Made by a program: the position numbers and the translations under genes. DNA of 64,000 nucleotides, from positions 248,001 through 312,000 of the forward strand of contig JAHLKI010000015.1 of assembly GCA_025602905.1 (NCBI GenBank). The letters are read 5' to 3'. Shown here piece after piece: positions 21,824-29,898 of the stretch; positions within the stretch are counted from its first letter, which is position 1, and each line of letters begins with the position of its first letter. The DNA comes from Phlyctochytrium arcticum. Taxonomy: Eukaryota > Chytridiomycota > Chytridiomycetes > Chytridiales > Chytridiaceae. Under the pieces are notes generated by a model that was not told the origin of the DNA, made no database searches, and worked only from the letters and a program-made list of their open reading frames with translations.

Positions 21824-23293
21824 TTACCCATTGTTCAGCGCGGTTGATAGTCGGTAGTCGTTACTCACGTCGAAGGATGGTCGTTTGGTAATACCAAGCT
21901 CACTCTTTAGCTCACTTCTCATGGATGAACCTGGTTTGTGGGTCGAAAGCGCATCTTCTGATTTTTGATACTTTGATGTTTGCGCCTCTAGCTCTAAAGA
22001 TTGCTGGTCCACCGTTTTTCCTCTGGACGGATCATGGTATGTAACGGCGCTGTCGACAGTGATGGTCCGGATATTGCCTTTTGCAGTGTCCTTCGCGACG
22101 GCTTTGAACAAGAAAATAAATCGAAAGCTAACGAGGAATCCGAGCAGGAAGGGGACGTCCCGAAAGACTGCCCATTCAGCATTTTCGGAACTTGGTCGCC
22201 AAGCTTGAATACCGGTCAGAGCAAGCGCAGCAAGAAGCAGAAGCATGAGAACCGTATAATGCACAATCAGATGGGTTCGAGAAACTCGCAAGACAACGAC
22301 ATTGAGATCTTTGGCAATCTTCAGCAAAGTCCTTATAGCCAGCGATGAGCAGCCTATATCAAGGAGAATGGCGTAGGCATATGGAATAGTGGCCATCGCA
22401 CGAAGGTCGACATCCCAGGTACCGTCCCAGATTAAATACACGTTAATCAAACCCAGGGTTTCGAAAAAGAACAAACCCGCCAGTAGCGTTGGAAACACAA
22501 ATGCTGGGATTTGAACAATGGCCTTGAAGAGTTTGTAACGGAGCAGAAGAGCCATGCCGTAAAATATTGAGGTAAGTGTCCGACAAGCATAGAAAGCGTG
22601 TAAGTTGCCACCTCCCGCATCAGCAATAGGAATAAGGTCCTTCATCTTTGTAACAGTCAACTTGAAACTTAGCAGAAATATCGTTCCCTGGGTTACGGTG
22701 TTCTTCCCCAGCGTTAGAACATCATCAAGAGCCTGATAGGGGATAAGTTCTGTCGGCGTGATGTTGAAGGTGGGAAAAGTCGAGTTCCAAGTAAGAGCCT
22801 GGATATATTGTGGTGGAAAATAGCGCATGATTTGAGGAGAAGCATATGTTGAGATCTCGCCCAGTGCAGCCTGCACCAGGTTAAGGTTGGATATTATAAG
22901 GCCCACATTATCATTCATTTTATTGAACAACTCAAGTTCTGGCGGTGTTAGATTGGTGGTGTTGATATTCTGCCTGGCCGCCGAATAAAGTGCAGTTTTG
23001 TAAAGAAGAACGGGCAGATCATTTTGAAGCCCAATCGCTTTCGGGGCAATGTCATCTCCCGACGTTTTCAGCACCTGAATAATCCATTGCCCCCGCGCTT
23101 GAATGGCCTCGGTGAGCAGCACAAATGTCACACACCCAAGGATCAGAACGTGAATTGCCGGAAGGCTACGCTTGCGTTTCCAATGCCGGAATAAGGTAAA
23201 TCCTTCGAAACAAAGAGCACTCGCTGCCATAACGCAGCCTAAGATTGCGAGTACGAAGCCGAAAAGCCCAAGGGGATGCCAGACTACTGCCAT
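21824..23293 (-). CDS. Multi-pass membrane protein A (uncharacterised; paralogue of the protein at 42790-44217)
   Basis: Intronless, 489 aa. About seven hydrophobic helices are visible: residues ~10-30 (GLFGFVLAILGCVMAASALC), ~45-62, then after a ~140-residue loop with NxT/S sites ~205-220, ~240-255, ~265-290, ~305-325, ~345-365, with an eighth possible near ~390. The cytosolic tail is Ser/Lys/Asp-rich. The topology is that of a seven-helix or similar membrane protein, but no GPCR family signature was recognised. The paralogue at 42790 shares ITLEAIQARGQ-like, ALYGFRTATSICYG-like and DVPFxLGFLxSFRFxFLFKA blocks with it. Function unknown. The absence of introns stands out in this intron-rich neighbourhood. 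Confidence 0.85.
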   Translation of the reverse strand: MAVVWHPLGLFGFVLAILGCVMAASALCFEGFTLFRHWKRKRSLPAIHVLILGCVTFVLLTEAIQARGQWIIQVLKTSGDDIAPKAIGLQNDLPVLLYKTALYSAARQNINTTNLTPPELELFNKMNDNVGLIISNLNLVQAALGEISTYASPQIMRYFPPQYIQALTWNSTFPTFNITPTELIPYQALDDVLTLGKNTVTQGTIFLLSFKLTVTKMKDLIPIADAGGGNLHAFYACRTLTSIFYGMALLLRYKLFKAIVQIPAFVFPTLLAGLFFFETLGLINVYLIWDGTWDVDLRAMATIPYAYAILLDIGCSSLAIRTLLKIAKDLNVVVLRVSRTHLIVHYTVLMLLLLAALALTGIQAWRPSSENAEWAVFRDVPFLLGFLVSFRFIFLFKAVAKDTAKGNIRTITVDSAVTYHDPSRGKTVDQQSLELEAQTSKYQKSEDALSTHKPGSSMRSELKSELGITKRPSFDVSNDYRLSTALNNG

Positions 23294-24137
23294 GGTGCAC
23301 TATGTGAAAATCCGCGTAAAGGGCGACCTATTTTCCAATCTGCCTTGTGAAACTAGTGGGGGGTCTCCGAAAAATGAATCGTCGCTCTTGAGGGGGTATA
23401 ATGATTAATTGACCTTGTCGCAGACCTTCCACACCTTAAAGTGCTTCGAAACTACACGGCGCTGAAAATACAATCAATGGCTGAGAGGCATAAACCACAC
23501 TAGCTAGGTATTGTTTGTGCGGCTCAACTCAGGGTTCATTTACCATATTGACGGCGAAGCTAAGTAAGAAAAGTTAAGCATAATTTTTTTTGTTGTTGGT
23601 ACTCGAGTACAGTTCCAAGGGTTCATTAGGGTTCTAACTTTTCTTTGTCATATATTTTGTCTCGCAATGGGATACGATAACACATCCTTGCTTTGTTTGA
23701 ATTTTGCTAGCTGTCGAGAACAAGGCGAGGTATTTATTTGGACTTTCTCAAGGCAATGCAGTAGAAGTCTAATGAAGGCTTCATAAAGTTACGTTCGTCC
23801 AAATATCAAAACTTCGAATGTAGTTTTTTGCCCAGCGTCTCATCACAGAACCGATATTTTGTCAGACGAGAAGATAAGGAAGAAAAAGCAAAAGGAGGAT
23901 TAGGAAACATTGTCATACCGAATATATTTTTGTGAGGGAGAAACCTTCAAAGGCAGCATTATTATCAGTTGATTCCTCGACGACAATATTCCCTCGTACT
24001 GCGCAACCAGATTCCATTCCATGATGACGTTTGCAACTTTACTGGGGGTGTTTGGTCGGACCTGATGGGAAGAAACGGCCGCAAAGCATCTGCATAGAGG
24101 ATTGGTCAGACGATTCCGAAGAAAGTGATGATCCAAG
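23294..24137. other. Intergenic region with a TACTCGAGTA palindrome
   Basis: About 840 nt, AT-richer than its surroundings. A 12-bp palindrome GTACTCGAGTAC lies at 23599-23610, some 300 nt upstream of membrane protein A. An open stretch on the plus strand ending at 24237 (acidic, IEDWSDDSEESDDPSYHRD) looks protein-like but has no usable ATG. It may be the remnant or last exon of a gene I cannot complete. Confidence 0.4.
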
Positions 24138-25605
24138 CTACCATCGAGATATAGCAGAGATTGAAGAGTTGAAGGAAGCGGCGGACAAATTGGGGAAGGG
24201 GGTAAAAATGTCGCCGATTGATATAGAAATGGTATAGTAATGGATTAGGAAAGCTGGTAGAAAATGATTTTTACTATAAAAATTATTTGTTACATCAACT
24301 AGGGCATATCTTATTTCCATCCTTGGACAAAGCGACTGATCTTTGGTTGTGCCCTCACCGACTTTGTTTCCAGGATTTTCACCCTCTTCCTCACTGATCT
24401 TACCCTCGGCCAGTAGTGCGAGAGTCCTCGCCCCTTTCAAGATCCGGGCCTCTTCCACTTTGCCCTGCAACAGCAGGGTCGTGATCGCGTCCAATGGGGT
24501 GGGAATTGTGGATGTGGGAGTTGTGGCAGTTGCAGTTCGCGCTCGGCCCATTAGTGTGTCTGCAGCCTTGCCGACAGCTGCAAACAGATGGGTTCCAAAT
24601 GGCATGGGGACGAAAGTCCCTGCTGCCTGTCCAATCTTTTCAATCGACGCCGACCGTGAATGGCTTTCGGGAGTGCAGCCGCGACGGCACCAGCTTGCTT
24701 GATGATTGGCGTGGCCAGAGAGATTGATTCCATGTGTCCGGCAATATCGTCCAAGAAGAAGCAACCTAATGCCAGAAGTTCAAGGTCAGTATTGGTGTAT
24801 GTAATCCTCACTCAAGCAGAGTAGCACTGACCACTTGAATGTGTCCGTAGTGCTCTGTCCGATGATGGGGTGGGAAGAACCATTGCGGCATATGGTATGA
24901 TCGGGGGGAGGGTACCGTTGCGAACTATGGTCAGTCGCTCCTCCTCCTTCAATTGACGGGCGGTTCCGACGTCAATCCCATCTCGTTGGAGGCGGGAAAT
25001 AACACAGCCAATTGCCGTAATGGCATCAGCGGTGACGGCGACACGCGTGAGAACCAGAGTCTTCGAATTGTAGCGGCGGACGGCGTGGGCCACATCGTGG
25101 CTTGACAAACGTTGTGAAATCCTGGTTTTTAGGCCAGGATGTACAGTGTTGATAGACACCACGACATGCACGAGACCATGTCCAGGCGGAGTGGGATACT
25201 CAGAGACCAAATCCTGCACAGCGGACCAGTCTCCACTGGCAATGCAGTCCTGGCTTGACTTGATAATGGCTGCTCTCGTGATTTCCGTGAGTTCCACCAG
25301 ATGGGTGTAGGTCGGTAACGAAGTCATGAAACAGAATGATAGCACTCTGATCTTGTACTTGTATGGAAAGTTGACGAAATCATGAGAGGCGAAGTGGTCG
25401 GGTTAGTTGCTTTCGGATGGTCCTTTGCAGTTGGTTGGGTTTTGGTTGCGTGGGTGCAATCGCAATCCATCGATGGTGACCTCCCATGGGTCTGATGATG
25501 AAAACGTACAGGGGGTGGGATTTCCGCCTGTTCAGAGGTGTCGGCGTCGAATTCTAATGGTCGGAATGTTCTTGCGACGTATATTTTGTAGAGAATGATT
25601 GACAT
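24138..25605 (-). pseudogene. Uncharacterised gene with an apparent frame break (or unresolved exon)
   Basis: The clearest part is 24832..25327 (from MTSLPTYTHLVELTEITRAA), which splices in phase to 24765 downward (SSGCFFLDDIAGHMESISLA). Coding character continues in that frame to about 24668 (AGAVAAALPKAI), then switches to the next frame (SIEKIGQAAGTFVPMPFGTH...) down to a stop at 24138. Without the switch the protein would end at 24551. Candidate introns across the junction would be only about 30 nt, so an indel, sequencing error or decay is likely. A possible first exon, 25510..25605 (MSIILYKIYVARTFRPLEF), ends in a good GTACGT donor and could join near 25350-25360. Helical, Ala-rich; no family recognised. 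Confidence 0.5.
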
Positions 25606-25903
25606 GGTTTCGTTGTGAACTGGGAGTTGAGTGTCGAAATCGGATGGAATATCTTCGGGAGCATCTCAAAGCTCTGTTTATATGGGAGCGTGTGGCTGGC
25701 TGACATCTAAACAAACGGATTTCACCAAGTTGAAACTCCGTCCAGATCGTACGTTGATAGATCGCCCTGCCCACTCAGATCATAATCGATAGTACGCCCC
25801 AGATACACTGCTAAAGTAACCACGCAAAGGTCAGACTCCTATGAAGTAGCTGATTCCCATTGGTTGGTTGTAACGTTTCCCGTTTTTTCTCGGTAGTTGC
25901 AAG

Positions 25904-26278
25904 ATGACCATCACTGATTTCCTGCGGAAAACGCTTTACCAACCCACTCAACCATTCTCATTGACAAAGAGCGAATTTGACGAGCAATGGAAGTGCGGTA
26001 GTAACTTTTGGGTGAAACAGCACAAGTACGACGCTGTCGGAAAAAAAGGACCGCCCCTTACTACAACGGTTTATACTTGTCGAATGGCTATGCGACGAAA
26101 GGAACATGGATCAGGACCTCGAGAAGCGGAGTCCGGGCCAGTCAAGAGAAGGGTCACTTCAGGACATATCCCCGTGGAATGTCCGGTCAGATTGCGCGTA
26201 GTCGAAAATCATGAAGATTCAACGGTCTCCGTCGAGCTCCATTCCGCCTATCTGCGTGCGAGGAGACGTAAATGCTAG
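25904..26278 (+). CDS. Putative zinc-binding protein, possibly derived from a transposase N-terminus
   Basis: Open frame of 124 codons starting MTITDFLRKTLYQPTQ. The spacing of TVYTCRMAMR, HIPVECPVRLRVV and VSVELHSAY is reminiscent of the Cys-Cys-His zinc knuckles of FAR1/FLYWCH/WRKY-GCM1-type DNA-binding domains found at the N-termini of Mutator-like transposases. The last ligand pair reads HSA rather than HxH, so the comparison is tentative. The frame ends just inside the left end of the 289-bp duplicated segment, so the true 3' end may have been rearranged. Confidence 0.4.
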   Translation: MTITDFLRKTLYQPTQPFSLTKSEFDEQWKCGSNFWVKQHKYDAVGKKGPPLTTTVYTCRMAMRRKEHGSGPREAESGPVKRRVTSGHIPVECPVRLRVVENHEDSTVSVELHSAYLRARRRKC

Positions 26279-26532
26279 CCGCCAGCACCTTCAGCTGCCG
26301 TGCGTTCGGCAACCCCCAAAACCCGTTAAAAAATTGCCAGACCCTTGAGTGTGATCATCTGAACACTTTCGTTCATCCTATATTCCGAGAAACTTGCCAT
26401 TATTTTGCAAATCAGACAACTTGGCAAGCAGGCGAGATCAGCAACACGTTTTTCTTGGAAAGAACAACAGCAGATGGTGTGGCGGTTCTAAGGGATCGGG
26501 ACAACTTACTCCTTGCCTATTTCGAAGGGTCA
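26244..26532 (+). repeat. Direct repeat, left copy (289 bp)
   Basis: This segment recurs at 26627-26915 with an offset of exactly 383 bp and only about six mismatches (roughly 98 % identity). Both begin CCGCCTATCTGCGTGCGAGG and end TATTTCGAAGGGTCA. A 94-bp spacer lies between. It is a recent local duplication. Confidence 0.95.
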
Positions 26533-26625
26533 TATTGTGAATGGCTGGGAGGCGCCGAAAGATGTATTTTTGCAGAAAGTGTTCAGAGTGGTGAAGCAAA
26601 CATTGCCAGTGTAGTAAGTTCGTGA
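26272..26625 (+). CDS. Duplicated ORF, left copy (truncated-looking), function unknown
   Basis: 117 codons from ATG 26272, overlapping the end of the preceding frame by 7 nt. The shared body includes FVHPIFRETCHYFANQTTWQ and SNTFFLERTTADGVAVLRDR, with several Cys. After the repeat end it reads into sequence unrelated to the right copy and stops. It lacks the hydrophobic C-terminus of the right copy, so it looks like a partial duplicate. Confidence 0.35.
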   Translation: MLAASTFSCRAFGNPQNPLKNCQTLECDHLNTFVHPIFRETCHYFANQTTWQAGEISNTFFLERTTADGVAVLRDRDNLLLAYFEGSYCEWLGGAERCIFAESVQSGEANIASVVSS

Positions 26626-26626
26626 A

Positions 26627-26915
26627 CCGCCTATCTGCGTGCGAGGAGACGTAAATGCTAACCGCCAGCACCTTCAGCTGCCGTGCGTTTGCCAACCCCC
26701 AAAACCCGTTAAAAAATTGCCAGACCCTTGAGTGTGATCATCTGAACACTTTTGTTCATCCTATATTCCGAGAAACTTGCCATTATTTTGCAAATCAGAC
26801 AACTTGGCAAGCAGGCGAGATCAGCAACACGTTTTTCTTGGAAAGAACAAAAGCAGATGGTGTGGCGGTTCTAAGGGATCGGGACAACTTACCCCTTGCC
26901 TATTTCGAAGGGTCA
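26627..26915 (+). repeat. Direct repeat, right copy (289 bp)
   Basis: Right copy of the 289-bp duplication. Here the internal frame continues into unique sequence and a hydrophobic C-terminus. In the left copy it runs into a different 30-residue tail and stops at 26625. Confidence 0.95.
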
Positions 26916-27080
26916 CGCCCCAAGCCTTTAAAAAAGAAGCATTCCGAGGATGAGTTTGTGGGTAGTCGTGGGTGGAGTTGGGAATACCGATGGAGGAATT
27001 ATGGAATTGTGGCCGGCTTTTGGGTGTTTAATGTGGTGTTGGTTGCGGCGTTGGTTGGGATGTACAGGAGTGGACGTTGA
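26655..27080 (+). CDS. Duplicated ORF, right copy, with C-terminal membrane helix
   Basis: 141 codons from ATG 26655. The first ~87 residues nearly equal the left copy. The unique end is basic (RPKPLKKKHSEDEFVGSRG), then Trp-rich, then a membrane-like helix (YGIVAGFWVFNVVLVAALVG) and MYRSGR. This suggests a tail-anchored or single-pass protein. No family recognised. Introns may be missing from this model, since the start of the repeated part (MLTASTFSCRAF) is not obviously protein-like. Confidence 0.4.
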   Translation: MLTASTFSCRAFANPQNPLKNCQTLECDHLNTFVHPIFRETCHYFANQTTWQAGEISNTFFLERTKADGVAVLRDRDNLPLAYFEGSRPKPLKKKHSEDEFVGSRGWSWEYRWRNYGIVAGFWVFNVVLVAALVGMYRSGR

Positions 27081-27632
27081 GATGACTGTAAAGGACACAT
27101 TTTTGTAACGTATTTTGTTGCTTAGTGGACGTTATTTTATCATGAATGGTCATTTCTTTTGTAAATGGAGGAAATGTATCATACGCGAGGAATTGTTCAC
27201 TATATATTGGTGATGAAGTTGGGGTTGGTACCTCTCAAACATACAACAACGAAAGGGTGGTCTTCTGTCAAAATCACCTCTGAATATTCAGATGCACTGC
27301 TGGCGGTAATACAGCGATTGAAATTTAAGTACAAAGTTAACGGGTTTGACGGCTCGGGTCTTTTGAACGGACAGAACAACAAGAGGACCGGAGCCATCGA
27401 ACCGCTATGGTGTAAAAACCTCGTACACAACAACAACATGAGCAAATCATTCGTTTCTCCGAGCCCAATCATCAAAAAATGAAAAATAACAATGATCTCA
27501 CCCATGAGAGAGTACAACATACGCAAGATATGATATTTGGCGTAGCAACCTGAGATAGGATCATATAAGAGATCACAAAATTGTGAGCAAGGATCCAAAA
27601 GGAAACTTACGATTGATTGGGGAGTGTATAGA
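27081..27632. other. Region without a confident gene
   Basis: About 550 nt. A minus-strand frame (27200..27721) and a plus-strand frame (27165..27482) overlap here. Neither has recognisable similarity, and a GTAAGT donor on the minus strand near 27605 suggests an unsolved spliced transcript. Confidence 0.3.
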
Positions 27633-27794
27633 CTAAGCGTTTGCTTTGATCCTGTAGACACGGTACTCGCAGATATCTGTCGCACCCGGAATCCGAAGTT
27701 GTCCAGGTCCGCCTTGAGCAAGGAAGGGTTGGAAGTGGGTTGCGCAAGTTTGACCTGCGGGAGGGATGACGGTGCAACCAGTCGTGGAAGCCAT
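27633..27794 (-). CDS. Possible small protein (53 aa)
   Basis: Short frame from ATG 27794 to TAG 27633, reading MASTTGCTVIPPAGQTCATH and continuing with Gly/Pro-rich sequence and DICEYRVYRI. Codon choice is GC-ending, like good genes in this window. It has three Cys and no signal peptide. An inverted CCAAT box lies about 90 nt upstream. It is too short to be sure, and could also be the end of a longer spliced gene. Confidence 0.35.
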   Translation of the reverse strand: MASTTGCTVIPPAGQTCATHFQPFLAQGGPGQLRIPGATDICEYRVYRIKANA

Positions 27795-27972
27795 TGACCT
27801 GCATAAACTTCCGAGGGGTGGCAGGTTCAGGATCTATCCGAAATGTGCTAGAGGTAAGTTTCAGGCGACAATGTCCAATCAGCGTTTGGAACGAACTTAG
27901 CTGCATGTCTAGTATCCATCTAAGGTGTTGTTTTCCAAATTTATCCCTCTCCTACACAAAGCATATCTGCAA

Positions 27973-28363
27973 GCCAGTGGATGGGTAGCCGTCGCCCCTA
28001 CGTCGCCGACACCTTTTTTCATTCCAACATCGAATCATGATGATGGAACGCCATGCACTCCCGCTCTACTACACCGGCCCGATATAGTCAACAGACTCTG
28101 GTCTAATGGTGGTTCAGGCACTTGGTCGCGCCCCCTTTCGGGAGCGGAAACTCGCAGAATTGAGACTTTGCTCTGCAGCGTCAGCCAGTGCATGGGTAGC
28201 CGTCGCCCCTACGTCGCCGACACCTTTTTTCATTCCAACACCGAATCATGATGTTGGAACGCCATGCACTCCCGCTCTACTACACGGGCCCGATATAGTC
28301 AACAGACTCTAGTCTTATGGTGATTCAGGCACTTGGTCGCGCCCTCTTTCGAGAACCGAAACT
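27973..28363 (+). repeat. Two direct copies of a ~180-bp non-coding unit with an internal hairpin
   Basis: Copy 1 spans about 27973-28152 and copy 2 about 28184-28363 (offset 211 bp), separated by about 31 bp of unique sequence. Both start GCCAGTGxATGGGTAGCCG and contain CACCTTTTTTCATTCCAAC and CACTCCCGCTCTACTACAC. Inside each is an imperfect palindrome, TTCCAACA...TGTTGGAA in copy 2 (around 28232-28258), able to form a hairpin. The frames through it are not conserved as protein. It sits upstream of the WKF-domain gene. Confidence 0.85.
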
Positions 28364-28555
28364 GATCGCTGCAGATAAGTGAGGTGAAATAAAGGAGATG
28401 CAGGTGAAATGGGTGAAACGGTGGCCCTGGCGGGGGTGCTTGAACTCCTGGTCAAAAAGCGACCAGGTCAGGCTGCGCCACGCTTATGCGCAAGTTCGCC
28501 AAAGAATCTCGCCTGCCAAATTGAACAATTTGCCAAAAGGACGTATAACCAAGCC

Positions 28556-29716
28556 ATGTCGGGCCCGGATATAGAGTCAAAGGGGGACGGTGAGCCAATC
28601 AAGGTTGCAAAAACCAAGAAGAGAAAGTCCAAGGATCGGAGCGACTCTGTTCCTCAAGAGACTGAATCGACAGTGGTGGACACTACCCACCAGAACACAG
28701 ACCTTGTGGAGGGTAAAAAGATGAAGAAGAAGGCCAAGACGGAAGAAAGTCATGTTGACGCGGGTAAAATTGTTATCAAGAAGAAGGAGCGGAAACCGAG
28801 AACTCCCAAAGTTGTAGTGGACGGAGAAACTGGGATGGACGCCGTTGCGGATACGGAAGAAGCTGTCCCCAAAAAGAAGGAGCGGAAACCGAGAACACCC
28901 AAAGCTGAACTTGCGGATGGTACGGACGGTACGGCAGAGCAGACCCCTGAGGATACCACCGCATCCGGCGAAGCAGCAGTGAAATCTAAACGAAAGCGAA
29001 AGCCAAAAAAGGGAGACCGAAAACCACGGACAAAAGCCAAGCTCACCGATGTCCAAAAACTCAAATTGCGTGAAAAACAACGTGAAAAGCAACTATTAGT
29101 CGAATCTGTCGTCATCAACAAACCCTCCATGCCAGAGGCTGTCGCCCCGAAACCGACCGAATCTGCTGAAGACGAAGAACAACCAGATGTAGCGCCATCT
29201 CGACCAGCTCCCACCCCCTCATCCGGCCCCGGCGAGGCCAAACGCCGCCAAGCCGCCATAGACTACCTCCAACTTTTCGTCAACGATAAGCCAAATTGGA
29301 AATTCCAAAAAGTGAAACAAGTCTGGATTTTGCGGAATATGTGGTACCCCCATCAAATCGCTGAAAGCACCCTACCCCTCGCACTCGAATATATCAAGGG
29401 GTTGAGCCATAAAGCCAGAGAGGTAAATACTTCCTTTCAAAGAGTATATATCCGTTTGTTAACACTATTGTTACAGGAAACGATGGAAGAGGCCAAAGCC
29501 ATATTACTTTTGGTGGACCCGAAAGCGACCGAGGCGCGGAAAGGGGTTCAGATTGGGAACAAGGTCAAGTTTGAAGAATCGGATGATGAGGAGGATTCAG
29601 AGGAGGAGGAGGATGAGGCCGAGGAGGGTGAAGACTCTAGTACGACCGAGGATGCCAACAAACTGGTTATAAAACGGGCGAAAGCCATTTTGAATACGTT
29701 GAAATCGTTCGTTTAG
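28556..29716 (+). CDS. WKF-domain protein (C7orf50-like), probably nucleolar
   Basis: Exons 28556..29422 and 29477..29716 give 368 aa. The start MSGPDIESKGDGEP is chosen because upstream in-frame sequence (from 28409) looks like 5' UTR. The N-terminal 240 residues are Lys-rich and disordered, with KKKERKPRTPK present twice. The C-terminal WKF domain is clear: AIDYLQLFVNDKPNWKFQKV and KQVWILRNMWYPHQI, then EETMEEAKAILLLV, followed by an acidic tail (ESDDEEDSEEEEDEAEEGED). Human C7orf50 shares the WKF core and is nucleolar. The 54-nt intron is in frame with no stop, so its retention would add 18 residues. A molecular role is not established. Confidence 0.85.
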   Translation: MSGPDIESKGDGEPIKVAKTKKRKSKDRSDSVPQETESTVVDTTHQNTDLVEGKKMKKKAKTEESHVDAGKIVIKKKERKPRTPKVVVDGETGMDAVADTEEAVPKKKERKPRTPKAELADGTDGTAEQTPEDTTASGEAAVKSKRKRKPKKGDRKPRTKAKLTDVQKLKLREKQREKQLLVESVVINKPSMPEAVAPKPTESAEDEEQPDVAPSRPAPTPSSGPGEAKRRQAAIDYLQLFVNDKPNWKFQKVKQVWILRNMWYPHQIAESTLPLALEYIKGLSHKAREVNTSFQRVYIRLLTLLLQETMEEAKAILLLVDPKATEARKGVQIGNKVKFEESDDEEDSEEEEDEAEEGEDSSTTEDANKLVIKRAKAILNTLKSFV

Positions 29717-29898
29717 AGTTTGTGTAGATAGTCTTAGGTAGGATAATTTATTGTTTAATTTAAATGTACGTTGTGGAAATCCTGAGACGGACCTGCTGCT
29801 TTGGATCGTTGAGTTCCGTGTGAGCATTGAGCACGGAATGACAAAATCTCACATGGAATAAATATGGCATGATGGTGGTTTGCAAAAATAAAAACAAT

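Noticed and set aside
24031..24237. Plus-strand acidic open frame (IEDWSDDSEESDDPSYHRD...) as a gene
   Set aside because: It looks protein-like but has no ATG near its start, an in-frame stop just upstream and no acceptor, and it overlaps the end of the minus-strand gene; kept only as a note.
27200..27721. 173-codon minus-strand frame
   Set aside because: The second half reads through likely intron and intergenic AT-rich sequence; a GTAAGT donor interrupts it and no similarity was recognised.
27973..28363. CRISPR array or coding tandem repeat
   Set aside because: Only two long copies, no regular short spacers, a eukaryotic context, and no conserved frame.
28409..28555. Upstream start of the WKF-domain protein
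   Set aside because: The 49 extra residues have no family similarity; MSGPDIESKG at 28556 is the more natural start.
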